This document shows, in pieces, positions 8,004 through 14,190 of a stretch of DNA of 22,288 bases. A program made the translations under genes and the position numbers. Source of the DNA: Treponema sp. (GTDB lineage: Bacteria > Spirochaetota > Spirochaetia > Treponematales > Treponemataceae); contig JAEDGQ010000024.1 in the NCBI GenBank assembly GCA_016297415.1, positions 1 through 22,288 of the forward strand, in the 5' to 3' direction. Within the stretch, counting starts at the first letter, position 1; each line of letters begins with the position of its first letter. The notes below the pieces were generated by a model. It saw nothing but the letters and a program-made list of their open reading frames with translations. It was not told the DNA's origin and searched no databases.

Positions 8004-8990
8004 TTATTTATATGTTTTTATAAAGTCCAGAACCATTTTTTCGTATTCATCTTTTTTTAACAGATAGCTTACTGCGTGTTCTCCGCCTTCAACTAAAAGA
8101 AGACGGGTTTCCGGATGAATCATTTTATACTGAAGGTAATTTGACATTGTCATTTCGTAAGGAACAGTTGTATCGCTTGAACCTGTTATAAAAATAAAAG
8201 GTCTGTCTGCGTGACTTAAGGCTTTTTGAGTTGAATATCCGTTCATTGGGAAATTGCAGAAATGTGTTCCCTGCCAGTTAAGGCTGTAAATAAGAAGATC
8301 TGCAATTGAACGAGGAATATGCATTTTCTTCAGCATAGTCCAGTAACAGATTTCGTAAGGTGATGTGAATCCGCAGTCTGCAATATAACCACGCACGTTT
8401 TGAGGCATTTTAAGTCCGCTGGCCATTGTGATTGTAGCACAACCCATACTGATTCCACCAACAAACACAGGTTTATCTTCGCCATACAGTTCGTTGATTT
8501 TGTTTACCCAGTCCAGACAATCGTATCTTTCATTAATACCAAAAGTTGCCCACTTGCCTTCACTTTCTCCGTGAGCTCTCTGATATGGAAGAATTACCCT
8601 GTAATTATTTTTATGAAGAAACCGGCTGATTGTTGCAAACTCTCTTACAGGCCCTGAATAATATCCGTGCATTAGAAGAACTGTAGCTTCGGCTTTCTTT
8701 TCAGGTTCAAGAACAAAAGCTTTAAGTTTTAAGCCGTCCTGGGAAGTGATTTCTATTAAAGGACATTTCTGTTCTTCAAACCACTTAACATCATTCATGT
8801 GAATATTGTAATTTTCTTCACCGCAGAAGAATTGGATTTCGTGTTCTACTGTGCGTTCTTTTTTACATCTGCCGAAATTAGGCTTAAAGGCAAACTGAAA
8901 AATACATACATTGTATAGAAGAATAAGAGCAATTGTGCCCAGAACAACCAGTGAAGATATTTTTATTATTTTTAGTTTAATTTTATTCAT
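8004..8990 (-). CDS. Membrane-anchored alpha/beta hydrolase
   Basis: A 328-aa serine hydrolase with one N-terminal membrane segment (about residues 11-33) and the catalytic domain probably outside the cytoplasmic membrane. The oxyanion motif HGYYSGP (about 108-114), nucleophile elbow GGISMG with Ser181, acid Asp273 in GSSDTTVP and His305 in GGEHAV form a full triad. It resembles the YqkD/FrsA-like group of uncharacterised hydrolases. The substrate is unknown. First position in an operon with CE8 and PL9 suggests an esterase, for example for acetylated pectin, but that is inference from context only. A promoter-like pair (TTGTCC at 9020-9025, CATAAT at 8997-9002, 17-bp spacing) would start transcription at or next to the ATG, leaving almost no leader, and no good Shine-Dalgarno site is seen. 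Confidence 0.85.
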   Translation of the reverse strand: MNKIKLKIIKISSLVVLGTIALILLYNVCIFQFAFKPNFGRCKKERTVEHEIQFFCGEENYNIHMNDVKWFEEQKCPLIEITSQDGLKLKAFVLEPEKKAEATVLLMHGYYSGPVREFATISRFLHKNNYRVILPYQRAHGESEGKWATFGINERYDCLDWVNKINELYGEDKPVFVGGISMGCATITMASGLKMPQNVRGYIADCGFTSPYEICYWTMLKKMHIPRSIADLLIYSLNWQGTHFCNFPMNGYSTQKALSHADRPFIFITGSSDTTVPYEMTMSNYLQYKMIHPETRLLLVEGGEHAVSYLLKKDEYEKMVLDFIKTYK

Positions 8991-8996
8991 AGATTA

Positions 8997-9025
8997 ATTA
9001 TGCCCCAAAAAATCTATTTGGACAA
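8997..9025 (-). promoter_or_regulatory. Candidate promoter of the hydrolase-CE8-PL9 operon
   Basis: TTGTCC and CATAAT on the minus strand (4/6 and 5/6 sigma-70 matches) are spaced by 17 bases. The predicted start of about 8990 coincides with the A of the hydrolase ATG, which would make a leaderless mRNA. The match may be chance. Confidence 0.35.
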
Positions 9026-9061
9026 ATAAAAACCTTTTGGAAATAAAAAAAAATGGTGAAT

Positions 9062-9185
9062 AAAGTCCGGCAGTGGCAAACCATGGCTGCTCTGCAGACT
9101 GCGTCAGGGATTTCTGCGTGCAAGCACGCTGCGAGTATTCTTTTGGTCGCCAGACTCCCATTTTTGCTGCGCAAAAAACAAGAAT
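9062..9185. repeat. Repeat-rich stretch upstream of module E2
   Basis: A 16-bp direct repeat, GACTGCGTCAGGGATT, occurs at 9097-9112 and again at 9225-9240 inside module E2, so part of the module appears duplicated. An 11-bp inverted repeat CGAGTATTCTT/AAGAATACTCG (9132-9142 with 9180-9190) spans the boundary. I see no gene in it. Confidence 0.55.
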
Positions 9186-9345
9186 ACTCGTTTATTTACG
9201 TGTGCGCAAAATGCGCACCACCCTGACTGCGTCAGGGATTGGAATGGTGCGGAGCAAAAAAAAGACTCCCGAAGGAGTCTTTTTTTCGGAGGCGCAAGCC
9301 GGAGCCATGGAAAGCCTGACGGCGCCGACAGGCGCCGGGACGCCC
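9186..9345 (+). repeat. GC-rich structured module, copy E2, at a PL1 stop codon
   Basis: Same order as E1: the TTTATTTACGTGTGC start, a GTCAGGGATT block, a GGTGCGGAGC block, a terminator hairpin in the variable slot (9256-9286), the hairpin GGC-GCAA-GCC (9291-9300, a GNRA loop), the terminal hairpin CGGCGCC-GACA-GGCGCCG (9320-9337) and the ACGCCC end. It ends six bases from the complement of the 447-aa PL1 stop codon. Compared with E1 the terminal stem differs in sequence but keeps full pairing. Confidence 0.75.
9256..9286. terminator. Bidirectional terminator in the variable slot of module E2
   Basis: A 6-bp stem GACTCC/GGAGTC (9264-9269 with 9274-9279) is flanked by A8 on one side and T7 on the other. 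On the minus strand the loop is C(TTCG)G, the extra-stable tetraloop, with a T8 tail, so it should end the 447-aa PL1 transcript. Confidence 0.85.
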
Positions 9346-9351
9346 TGAAAA

Positions 9352-10695
9352 CTACATTTTAACTGTAAGTTTTCCGGCACCAGCACCTGACATTACGCTG
9401 TTTTTAACAGTCTTTGCAGGCTCTGCTGAATATTTGTAATAATCTGAAGGCTTCCATTCAGGAGACTTTGAAAGATTATCTGTCTTAATGTTTATACTTC
9501 CTGTGTCGTATAATGAACCGTTTGTATTTGGTGTTATAGAGCGGGCAGCTTCTTCAAAGCAGTTGTTTTCGCTGTAAATACGGCAATCCTTGCGGCGGTC
9601 AATTCCTGTACCAGTCTGGTTTGTATACAGATTGTTGTAGAGATGAATTGTTGCAAAGCGTACAAATGGAAGACGCTGTTTGCAACTGTCATACCAGTTG
9701 TGATGAAGTGTAATTGTCTGATGATTTATATCTTCAACTTTTTTATCGCTGTTTCCAATCAGCATTGTTTTGTCGTGATTGCGGAGGATACACCAGCTTA
9801 CTGTTACAAAGTCATTTGTATTTGTAATGTCGAGAAGACCGTCATAAACCTGCCATTTTACATCGCGGTTATCTTTTGTTTCGTATTTGTCATGTTCAAT
9901 ATCTTCACGGCTGAAGCTTGAGTAAAGTGTACAGTGGTCAATCCAAACATACTTTGACTTCTGAATTGCAATACAGTCAAAAAGAGCATTAAGTCCGTCT
10001 GAGTCTTCAATTTCCGGGAATGGATTGTAACAGTCGCTGATTGTAAGGTTGCGGATTACAACGTTTTTTGCACCTTTAATGTTCCAGCTTCCACCACGGA
10101 TTTTTGCATCACCATCAAGACCAATAATTGTTGTATTGCTTTTTACATCCAGACTTATAAGTGCACGCCATTTTTCGTTAAGGCTGTCACGAAGCTCTGC
10201 AACTGGACCATACTGGTCTTCTGTGTAATTGAATGATTTTGTGTATTTGATTTTCCAGTCTTTGTAGTTTTCTGCAGGAAGAACTGAACCTGCTGTGTTT
10301 TCTTTTATAAAGGCATCAAGACCAGGTGTTGTTCCATCTACTGTTGAAGGAATAAGTGAACCGCTTCCTGTATCTGTAACATCAATAAGTCCTTTTACAT
10401 AAATAATGCGGCTGCGTCCTTTTTTGAGGGCATCAAAAAGTTCTGAACGGTTTGTAACTGTAATTACAGTCTGTGCTCCGGCACCACCGTTTGTTCCGGC
10501 AGCAGATGGAGCTGCATTTGCATTTCCAGCCAGATCTTTTGAGCCTGTATAGCTTGCCCAGCCAATTGGTGTATCGTTAACACTGATAAATTCTGATTCT
10601 TTTACTGCACCTGCTGAAGAACCACAGCCTGCAAGAAGAAGCGCTGTAAGAACAAACACTGAAGCAGCTGCAAATATGTTGTTTAATTTTTTCAT
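9352..10695 (-). CDS. Pectate lyase family 1 lipoprotein (447 aa, minimal form)
   Basis: A calcium-dependent endo-pectate lyase of family PL1, a right-handed beta-helix. The signal peptide ends in LLAGC (lipid on Cys24), and no accessory module lies between lipobox and catalytic domain. Motifs are WIDHC (251-255), DGLLD with Asp285 and Asp289 at the calcium-ligand positions, HDKT with Lys309, and QRLPFVR with Arg341 and Arg346 followed by NNLYTNQTGTG. The last segment closely resembles Dickeya PelC around catalytic Arg218. AGAGGA precedes the ATG. It follows the 492-aa PL1 after 64 bp with no terminator between, so read-through is likely. A TATAAT box (10723-10728) with a poor -35 could be a second promoter. 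It ends at module E2. Confidence 0.93.
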   Translation of the reverse strand: MKKLNNIFAAASVFVLTALLLAGCGSSAGAVKESEFISVNDTPIGWASYTGSKDLAGNANAAPSAAGTNGGAGAQTVITVTNRSELFDALKKGRSRIIYVKGLIDVTDTGSGSLIPSTVDGTTPGLDAFIKENTAGSVLPAENYKDWKIKYTKSFNYTEDQYGPVAELRDSLNEKWRALISLDVKSNTTIIGLDGDAKIRGGSWNIKGAKNVVIRNLTISDCYNPFPEIEDSDGLNALFDCIAIQKSKYVWIDHCTLYSSFSREDIEHDKYETKDNRDVKWQVYDGLLDITNTNDFVTVSWCILRNHDKTMLIGNSDKKVEDINHQTITLHHNWYDSCKQRLPFVRFATIHLYNNLYTNQTGTGIDRRKDCRIYSENNCFEEAARSITPNTNGSLYDTGSINIKTDNLSKSPEWKPSDYYKYSAEPAKTVKNSVMSGAGAGKLTVKM

Positions 10696-10759
10696 ATTTT
10701 CCTCTTAAAAAAAAGTTACCCAATTATAAATGTGAAAACACTCTTTTACTATACCTAAT

Positions 10760-12238
10760 TTACTTTGTAACAGAAAGTTTTCCTGGACCTGCAAGATTTC
10801 TCAAATCAGAGGAAGCCTTACGAAGAACATATCCATATTTCGGCGCAAAATCAAAAATTGCAGAATCTGAAATATATATTGTTCCGCCCTGCTCATTTTG
10901 AGAAGTTACACTTCCAAAATAATTATTCTGAGCACAAACAATAGAGCCGGCTCTTGCATTTATTGAAGTTTGAGAAGTCCAGTGACGATATGCATCTGAA
11001 TCATATACATTATTGTAAACATGTATACGGCTGTTGCGCACAAAAGGACATCTCTGACCACAATTAAGCCAATAGTTATTAGCAAGGGTGATAAAGCGTT
11101 TTGTATTATCACCATCGCTGTCACCGGAACCAATAAGCATTGTCTTATCATGATTTTTGAAAACACAGTAACTTACAGTAATATTTGTAGCAGAACTCTT
11201 CATGTCACAAAGACCATCATAAATTTGCCATTTTTCACCATTAGCTGCCGTTCCAAGATTAAGAGTATCTTCAAAAGAACAGTGATCTATCCAAATATTT
11301 GTACCTGTATCAATGCTAATCAAATCATGCTGTGCATTCCATCCATCACCATTTTCGTGATGCGGGAAAGGATCCACAGAATCTTTAAGAGTTAAATTAC
11401 GGATAACAACATTGTTACTTTTTATAGAAAAATTAACACCACGGATAACAGCTCCCGGCAAACCAATAATCGCAGTATTTGAAGCAATTTGAATCTGAAT
11501 TTTATTTTTATATGTGTTACTGATGGAAAGTGTATTTGTATCACCTTTATCATTTAGATGACTGTTAATCCAACTATTTGTTGTCATATTTTTTATCCAA
11601 TCATCGTAAGTAGAATATTCTGAATTTGAAGCAATAAATGCATTCATAGCGGGAGCAGCATTGTTTCCATCCATTGTTTTTCCTTCAATCGGAAGGATTC
11701 CTTCAGACATATCAATTACACCATCAACATAAATAAGGCAGCCACCTTGTTTTGCATATTTCTTAAGATCTGCGGCATTACTTACTGTAACAACAGTTTG
11801 CATTTTCGAAGGTTCAACACCAAACTGTGCAAAACCAATAGGTTTGTCATTAATAGAAATTGTTTCTGCTTCTACTCCACAGGCTGTACGAGCTGTATAT
11901 GTATCATATTCTGCTTTAATAACTGTGATTCCTACTTTTGAGCCAAGTGTTAGTTTTATGGCTTCTCCACTAGCAGCAGAGGTTTTATCAAGAAATGAGC
12001 CTGTCGAATCTGATAAATCTGCATCAATTGAGTACTTTATAACGGCATTTTTGTTTTCTTTATCATTATTTATAAAAACTGCAGATACATAAACTTCGCT
12101 ACCTGCCTCAGCATAACAACCGTCTTTTGTAAATCTGATTCCAGTAAATGCATCATCTTCAAGTTCACATCCTGCAAAAAATCCTGCGGCACATACTGCA
12201 ACTATTGCCACTGTAAGTTTTCTAAAAAGAGCTTTCAT
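10760..12238 (-). CDS. Pectate lyase family 1 lipoprotein (492 aa, short N-terminal Ig-like domain)
   Basis: A PL1 pectate lyase anchored as a lipoprotein (FFAGC, Cys24). Residues about 30-125 form a short all-beta, Ig-like segment. The beta-helix domain begins at the motif NDKPIGFA (130-137) that all four PL1 paralogues here share in variant form. Catalytic features are DPFPHHE (289-295), WIDHC (316-320), YDGLCD with Asp341 and Asp345, HDKT with Lys365, and GQRCPFVR with Arg396 and Arg401. A promoter and palindromic operator-like repeats lie upstream (12266-12338). AGAGGA provides the ribosome-binding site. Probably the first gene of a two-gene transcript with the 447-aa PL1. Confidence 0.93.
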   Translation of the reverse strand: MKALFRKLTVAIVAVCAAGFFAGCELEDDAFTGIRFTKDGCYAEAGSEVYVSAVFINNDKENKNAVIKYSIDADLSDSTGSFLDKTSAASGEAIKLTLGSKVGITVIKAEYDTYTARTACGVEAETISINDKPIGFAQFGVEPSKMQTVVTVSNAADLKKYAKQGGCLIYVDGVIDMSEGILPIEGKTMDGNNAAPAMNAFIASNSEYSTYDDWIKNMTTNSWINSHLNDKGDTNTLSISNTYKNKIQIQIASNTAIIGLPGAVIRGVNFSIKSNNVVIRNLTLKDSVDPFPHHENGDGWNAQHDLISIDTGTNIWIDHCSFEDTLNLGTAANGEKWQIYDGLCDMKSSATNITVSYCVFKNHDKTMLIGSGDSDGDNTKRFITLANNYWLNCGQRCPFVRNSRIHVYNNVYDSDAYRHWTSQTSINARAGSIVCAQNNYFGSVTSQNEQGGTIYISDSAIFDFAPKYGYVLRKASSDLRNLAGPGKLSVTK

Positions 12239-12265
12239 ACTATTTCCTCTGAATTTTATTAAACA

Positions 12266-12294
12266 AGTATAAATCCATTTAATTTATGTTACAA
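12266..12294 (-). promoter_or_regulatory. Promoter of the 492-aa PL1 gene
   Basis: TTGTAA (12289-12294) and TATACT (12266-12271) on minus are spaced by 17 bases, matching sigma-70 at 4/6 and 5/6. The predicted start is near 12259, giving a leader of about 21 nt with AGAGGA. The -35 box is inside a TACAATTGTA palindrome. Confidence 0.6.
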
Positions 12295-12338
12295 TTGTAT
12301 CGTAATTAATATGATACAAAGAAGGTTAATTTGTATCA
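12288..12338. promoter_or_regulatory. Operator-like repeats GATACAA/TTGTATC
   Basis: Three perfect half-sites lie at 12295-12301 (TTGTATC), 12313-12319 (GATACAA) and 12331-12337 (TTGTATC), exactly 18 bases apart. The last two form a 9+9 perfect inverted repeat TGATACAAA/TTTGTATCA with a 9-base spacer. The first pairs with GTTACAA to make a palindrome over the -35 box. This arrangement suggests repression or co-operative binding by a dimeric regulator. Its identity is unknown, and the site is not seen upstream of the other pectin genes here. Confidence 0.55.
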
Positions 12339-12367
12339 CATTCCAGATGATGAACGATCCAGAAAAT

Positions 12368-12458
12368 CTGCCCGGGAGCATGAACCCATAATGAAAAAAG
12401 GCTTCCGCGCTTCGCTTGTGCAGAATTTTTTTCATTATGGAACCCTGCTCCCGGGCAG
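12368..12458. repeat. 91-bp long palindrome
   Basis: Outer arms CTGCCCGGGAGCA and TGCTCCCGGGCAG pair perfectly. A 6-nt internal loop follows, then an inner stem of about 13 bp (CATAATG plus an A-run against a T-run and CATTATG). The central loop is about 26 nt. It could fold as RNA or as a cruciform. Flanks show no clear target duplication. There is no classical T-tail outside the stem. Confidence 0.65.
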
Positions 12459-12551
12459 ACCTCTTTGTATTGCTTTTTGTTTCACTTAAAAGGGGCTGCC
12501 TCTGACAGTAAAACCCTAAAAAAAAGCTTCCCCGCTTTGCTTTTGCAGTTT
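12459..12551. other. 3' flank of the GH105 gene with a degenerate repeat
   Basis: The stretch 12528-12550 (AAGCTTCCCCGCTTTGCTTTTGCAG-like) echoes the loop of the palindrome at about 12399-12424, a diverged direct repeat of roughly 25 bp with A- and T-runs around it. The A-run at 12519-12526 forms a T-run on minus after a weak AAAGC/GCTTT stem, so it may be the GH105 terminator. There is no gene. Confidence 0.35.
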
Positions 12552-13889
12552 TTATCTTCTGTATTCTATGAAGGCCATAATGAACGGACCTACACCTTTG
12601 GCATCGTTGCTTCCTTTTGGTTCTGCAAGGTAGTATTCTGGTGAGCCGTCCCGGACTTCTCTGTTATATGGTCCAAGACCTGCCGTAATACAGATATCTT
12701 TTAATTCTCTTGTTGAACTGTCGTAGCTGTGTCTGTAGATTCCTTCAAAAATCTCTTTTCCTTTTTCACCGTAAGTTTTTTTAAGGCTGCCCATTCTGGC
12801 ACCTTTCATACATACATAGGCAATCATGGCTGAACCAGAAGCTTCTACATAATTCTTTACTTCTGCAAAACCTTTTTCGTCCAGTTCTACTTCCATGTTT
12901 CCAAGTCCTTCAAAATAGCTTCTCTTAATCTTAAAAGACTTGTTTCCCTGATCCACAACCTGCCAGAACATTTTTGTGTCCTTATCCTGATATTTCATCA
13001 GAGCTTTCATTGTGTCTGCCAGATATTTTTCCAGTTCTTTTTTTACTTCTTTTTTTGAATCAGGCACATATTCAATAACATCAACAAGGGAAACTACATA
13101 CCAGCCCATGGAACGAAGCCAGAATGAACGGCTGTTTCCAGTTTTTTTGTCAGCCCAGAAAACTCCGTTTGAAGTACCTTCCGCTCTGTCAAAAAATATT
13201 GTTGTATCGATTCCGTGGAACAGAAGACCTGTTTTCTTGTCCTTCATGTTCTGGTTAATGAATCTGTACTGAGCTGCAATTTCGTCAAAAATTTCTGTGC
13301 GGCCGGTATAATTTGCATAGCGGGCATAAAATGGTGCATACATGTACATTCCGTCCAGCCAGATCTGACCAGGGTACTGGCTTTTATGCTCAAAGTTAAG
13401 GCTTTTTTTGCCGTTTGTTCCGTAGGCACGGTTAAAAGACATAAGACGACTGTAAGTAGCATCAACTGCGCCCTTGTATCTTGAGTCCTGAGAATAATTC
13501 ATCAGGTCAAAAAGAATGCGGCTTTCGCATATATCATCCAGGGCCTTTCCCAGTTTTTTTTCTTTCTGAGTACGGGCATTAACAAACTTGCCTTCTTCGT
13601 TAATAAAGTAATTTACAAAATGCTCTACAAAATCCATGTAATGAGCTTTTTCTTCCGGTGAACCGGCTTCTTCCGAAAGCTGAACAAGAGAATTCAAAAA
13701 AACACCGTCAATGTAATTCCAGGTTTCCTTTGCCTTAACTTCTTTGTTCCAGGCCTGAGCATATTCAGGTGTCTGTTCCATCAGTGACTCAATGTAAGCC
13801 ATCATGTTGTCCTGAATTTCTGACTTCTGAGCAAAAGCCCATAATCCAAAACCAACTGCACAAGCTGCCGCAAGTAAAACTTTTTTCAT
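12552..13889 (-). CDS. Exported GH105 unsaturated (rhamno)galacturonyl hydrolase
   Basis: A 445-aa (alpha/alpha)6-barrel enzyme of family GH105 (YteR/YesR type). It removes the unsaturated uronic residue that lyases leave at the non-reducing end of pectin or rhamnogalacturonan fragments, by hydrating the double bond. A signal peptide with an AFA-QK cleavage site at residue 20 and no lipobox predicts a periplasmic or secreted enzyme; many characterised GH105 proteins are cytoplasmic. YPGQIWLDGMYM holds Asp179, which aligns with catalytic Asp143 of YteR. RSMGWY (about 260) and the C-terminal GVGPFIMAFIE are also family-typical. It lies between PL1 genes, so it would act directly on their products. 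It has its own promoter at 13945-13973 and an AGGAAGGA ribosome-binding site. Confidence 0.92.
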   Translation of the reverse strand: MKKVLLAAACAVGFGLWAFAQKSEIQDNMMAYIESLMEQTPEYAQAWNKEVKAKETWNYIDGVFLNSLVQLSEEAGSPEEKAHYMDFVEHFVNYFINEEGKFVNARTQKEKKLGKALDDICESRILFDLMNYSQDSRYKGAVDATYSRLMSFNRAYGTNGKKSLNFEHKSQYPGQIWLDGMYMYAPFYARYANYTGRTEIFDEIAAQYRFINQNMKDKKTGLLFHGIDTTIFFDRAEGTSNGVFWADKKTGNSRSFWLRSMGWYVVSLVDVIEYVPDSKKEVKKELEKYLADTMKALMKYQDKDTKMFWQVVDQGNKSFKIKRSYFEGLGNMEVELDEKGFAEVKNYVEASGSAMIAYVCMKGARMGSLKKTYGEKGKEIFEGIYRHSYDSSTRELKDICITAGLGPYNREVRDGSPEYYLAEPKGSNDAKGVGPFIMAFIEYRR

Positions 13890-13944
13890 ATTCCTTCCTT
13901 TTTGATTTTATCGTACAGCAAGAGTTGCAAAAAAAATCCGTTAC

Positions 13945-13973
13945 ACTATAAAGGTTGTCTCCAAAAATTACAA
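13945..13973 (-). promoter_or_regulatory. Promoter of the GH105 gene
   Basis: TTGTAA (13968-13973) and TATAGT (13945-13950) on minus have a 17-base spacer (4/6 and 5/6). The predicted start near 13938 gives a leader of about 49 nt. Confidence 0.6.
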
Positions 13974-14028
13974 TTTTTAAAAACACCATTAAGCATAACG
14001 GAAATAATTTTAAGCCCAGTTTTTATAA

Positions 14029-14190
14029 GGGTGCATGGCTTACGCCACCGCTACGTCCGCCCTGGTTCCTGAGCCCTTCGACAGGCTCAGGAACCACCTG
14101 TCGAAGGGCCGCTGTCGCTCCATTGTTTACGGTAGTTTCGACCAGCTCAACCACCGTAAACAACTAAAGGGGCTACCATCGCTTGCACGA
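14029..14190 (-). repeat. GC-rich structured module, copy E4, at the 822-aa PL1 stop codon
   Basis: Related to E1-E3 but in the opposite orientation relative to its gene: here the GCGATGGTAGCCCC end adjoins the stop codon. On minus it contains the hairpin TGGC-GTAA-GCCA (GNRA loop) at its far end. The slot hairpin (14123-14137 with 14149-14163) has 14 of 15 positions paired. In between lies a REP-like palindrome in which 14064-14075 pairs with 14084-14095, or alternatively 14074-14085 pairs with 14097-14108; the two 12-bp stems exclude each other. The phrases GGTTCCTGAGCC and CCTGTCGAAGG are of a REP type I recall as common in many bacteria. Confidence 0.75.

Noticed and set aside
1405..8990. 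A functional link between the CRISPR locus and the pectin genes
   Set aside because: They are neighbours with the tracrRNA terminator and about 120 bp of AT-rich DNA plus a repeat module between them; nothing in sequence suggests shared regulation or function.
9073..9348. Plus-strand open frame of 91 codons with an opposing minus-strand frame of 64 codons
   Set aside because: It consists almost wholly of the structured repeat E2 and its flank, has no ribosome-binding site or domain, and exists only because GC-rich repeats lack stops.
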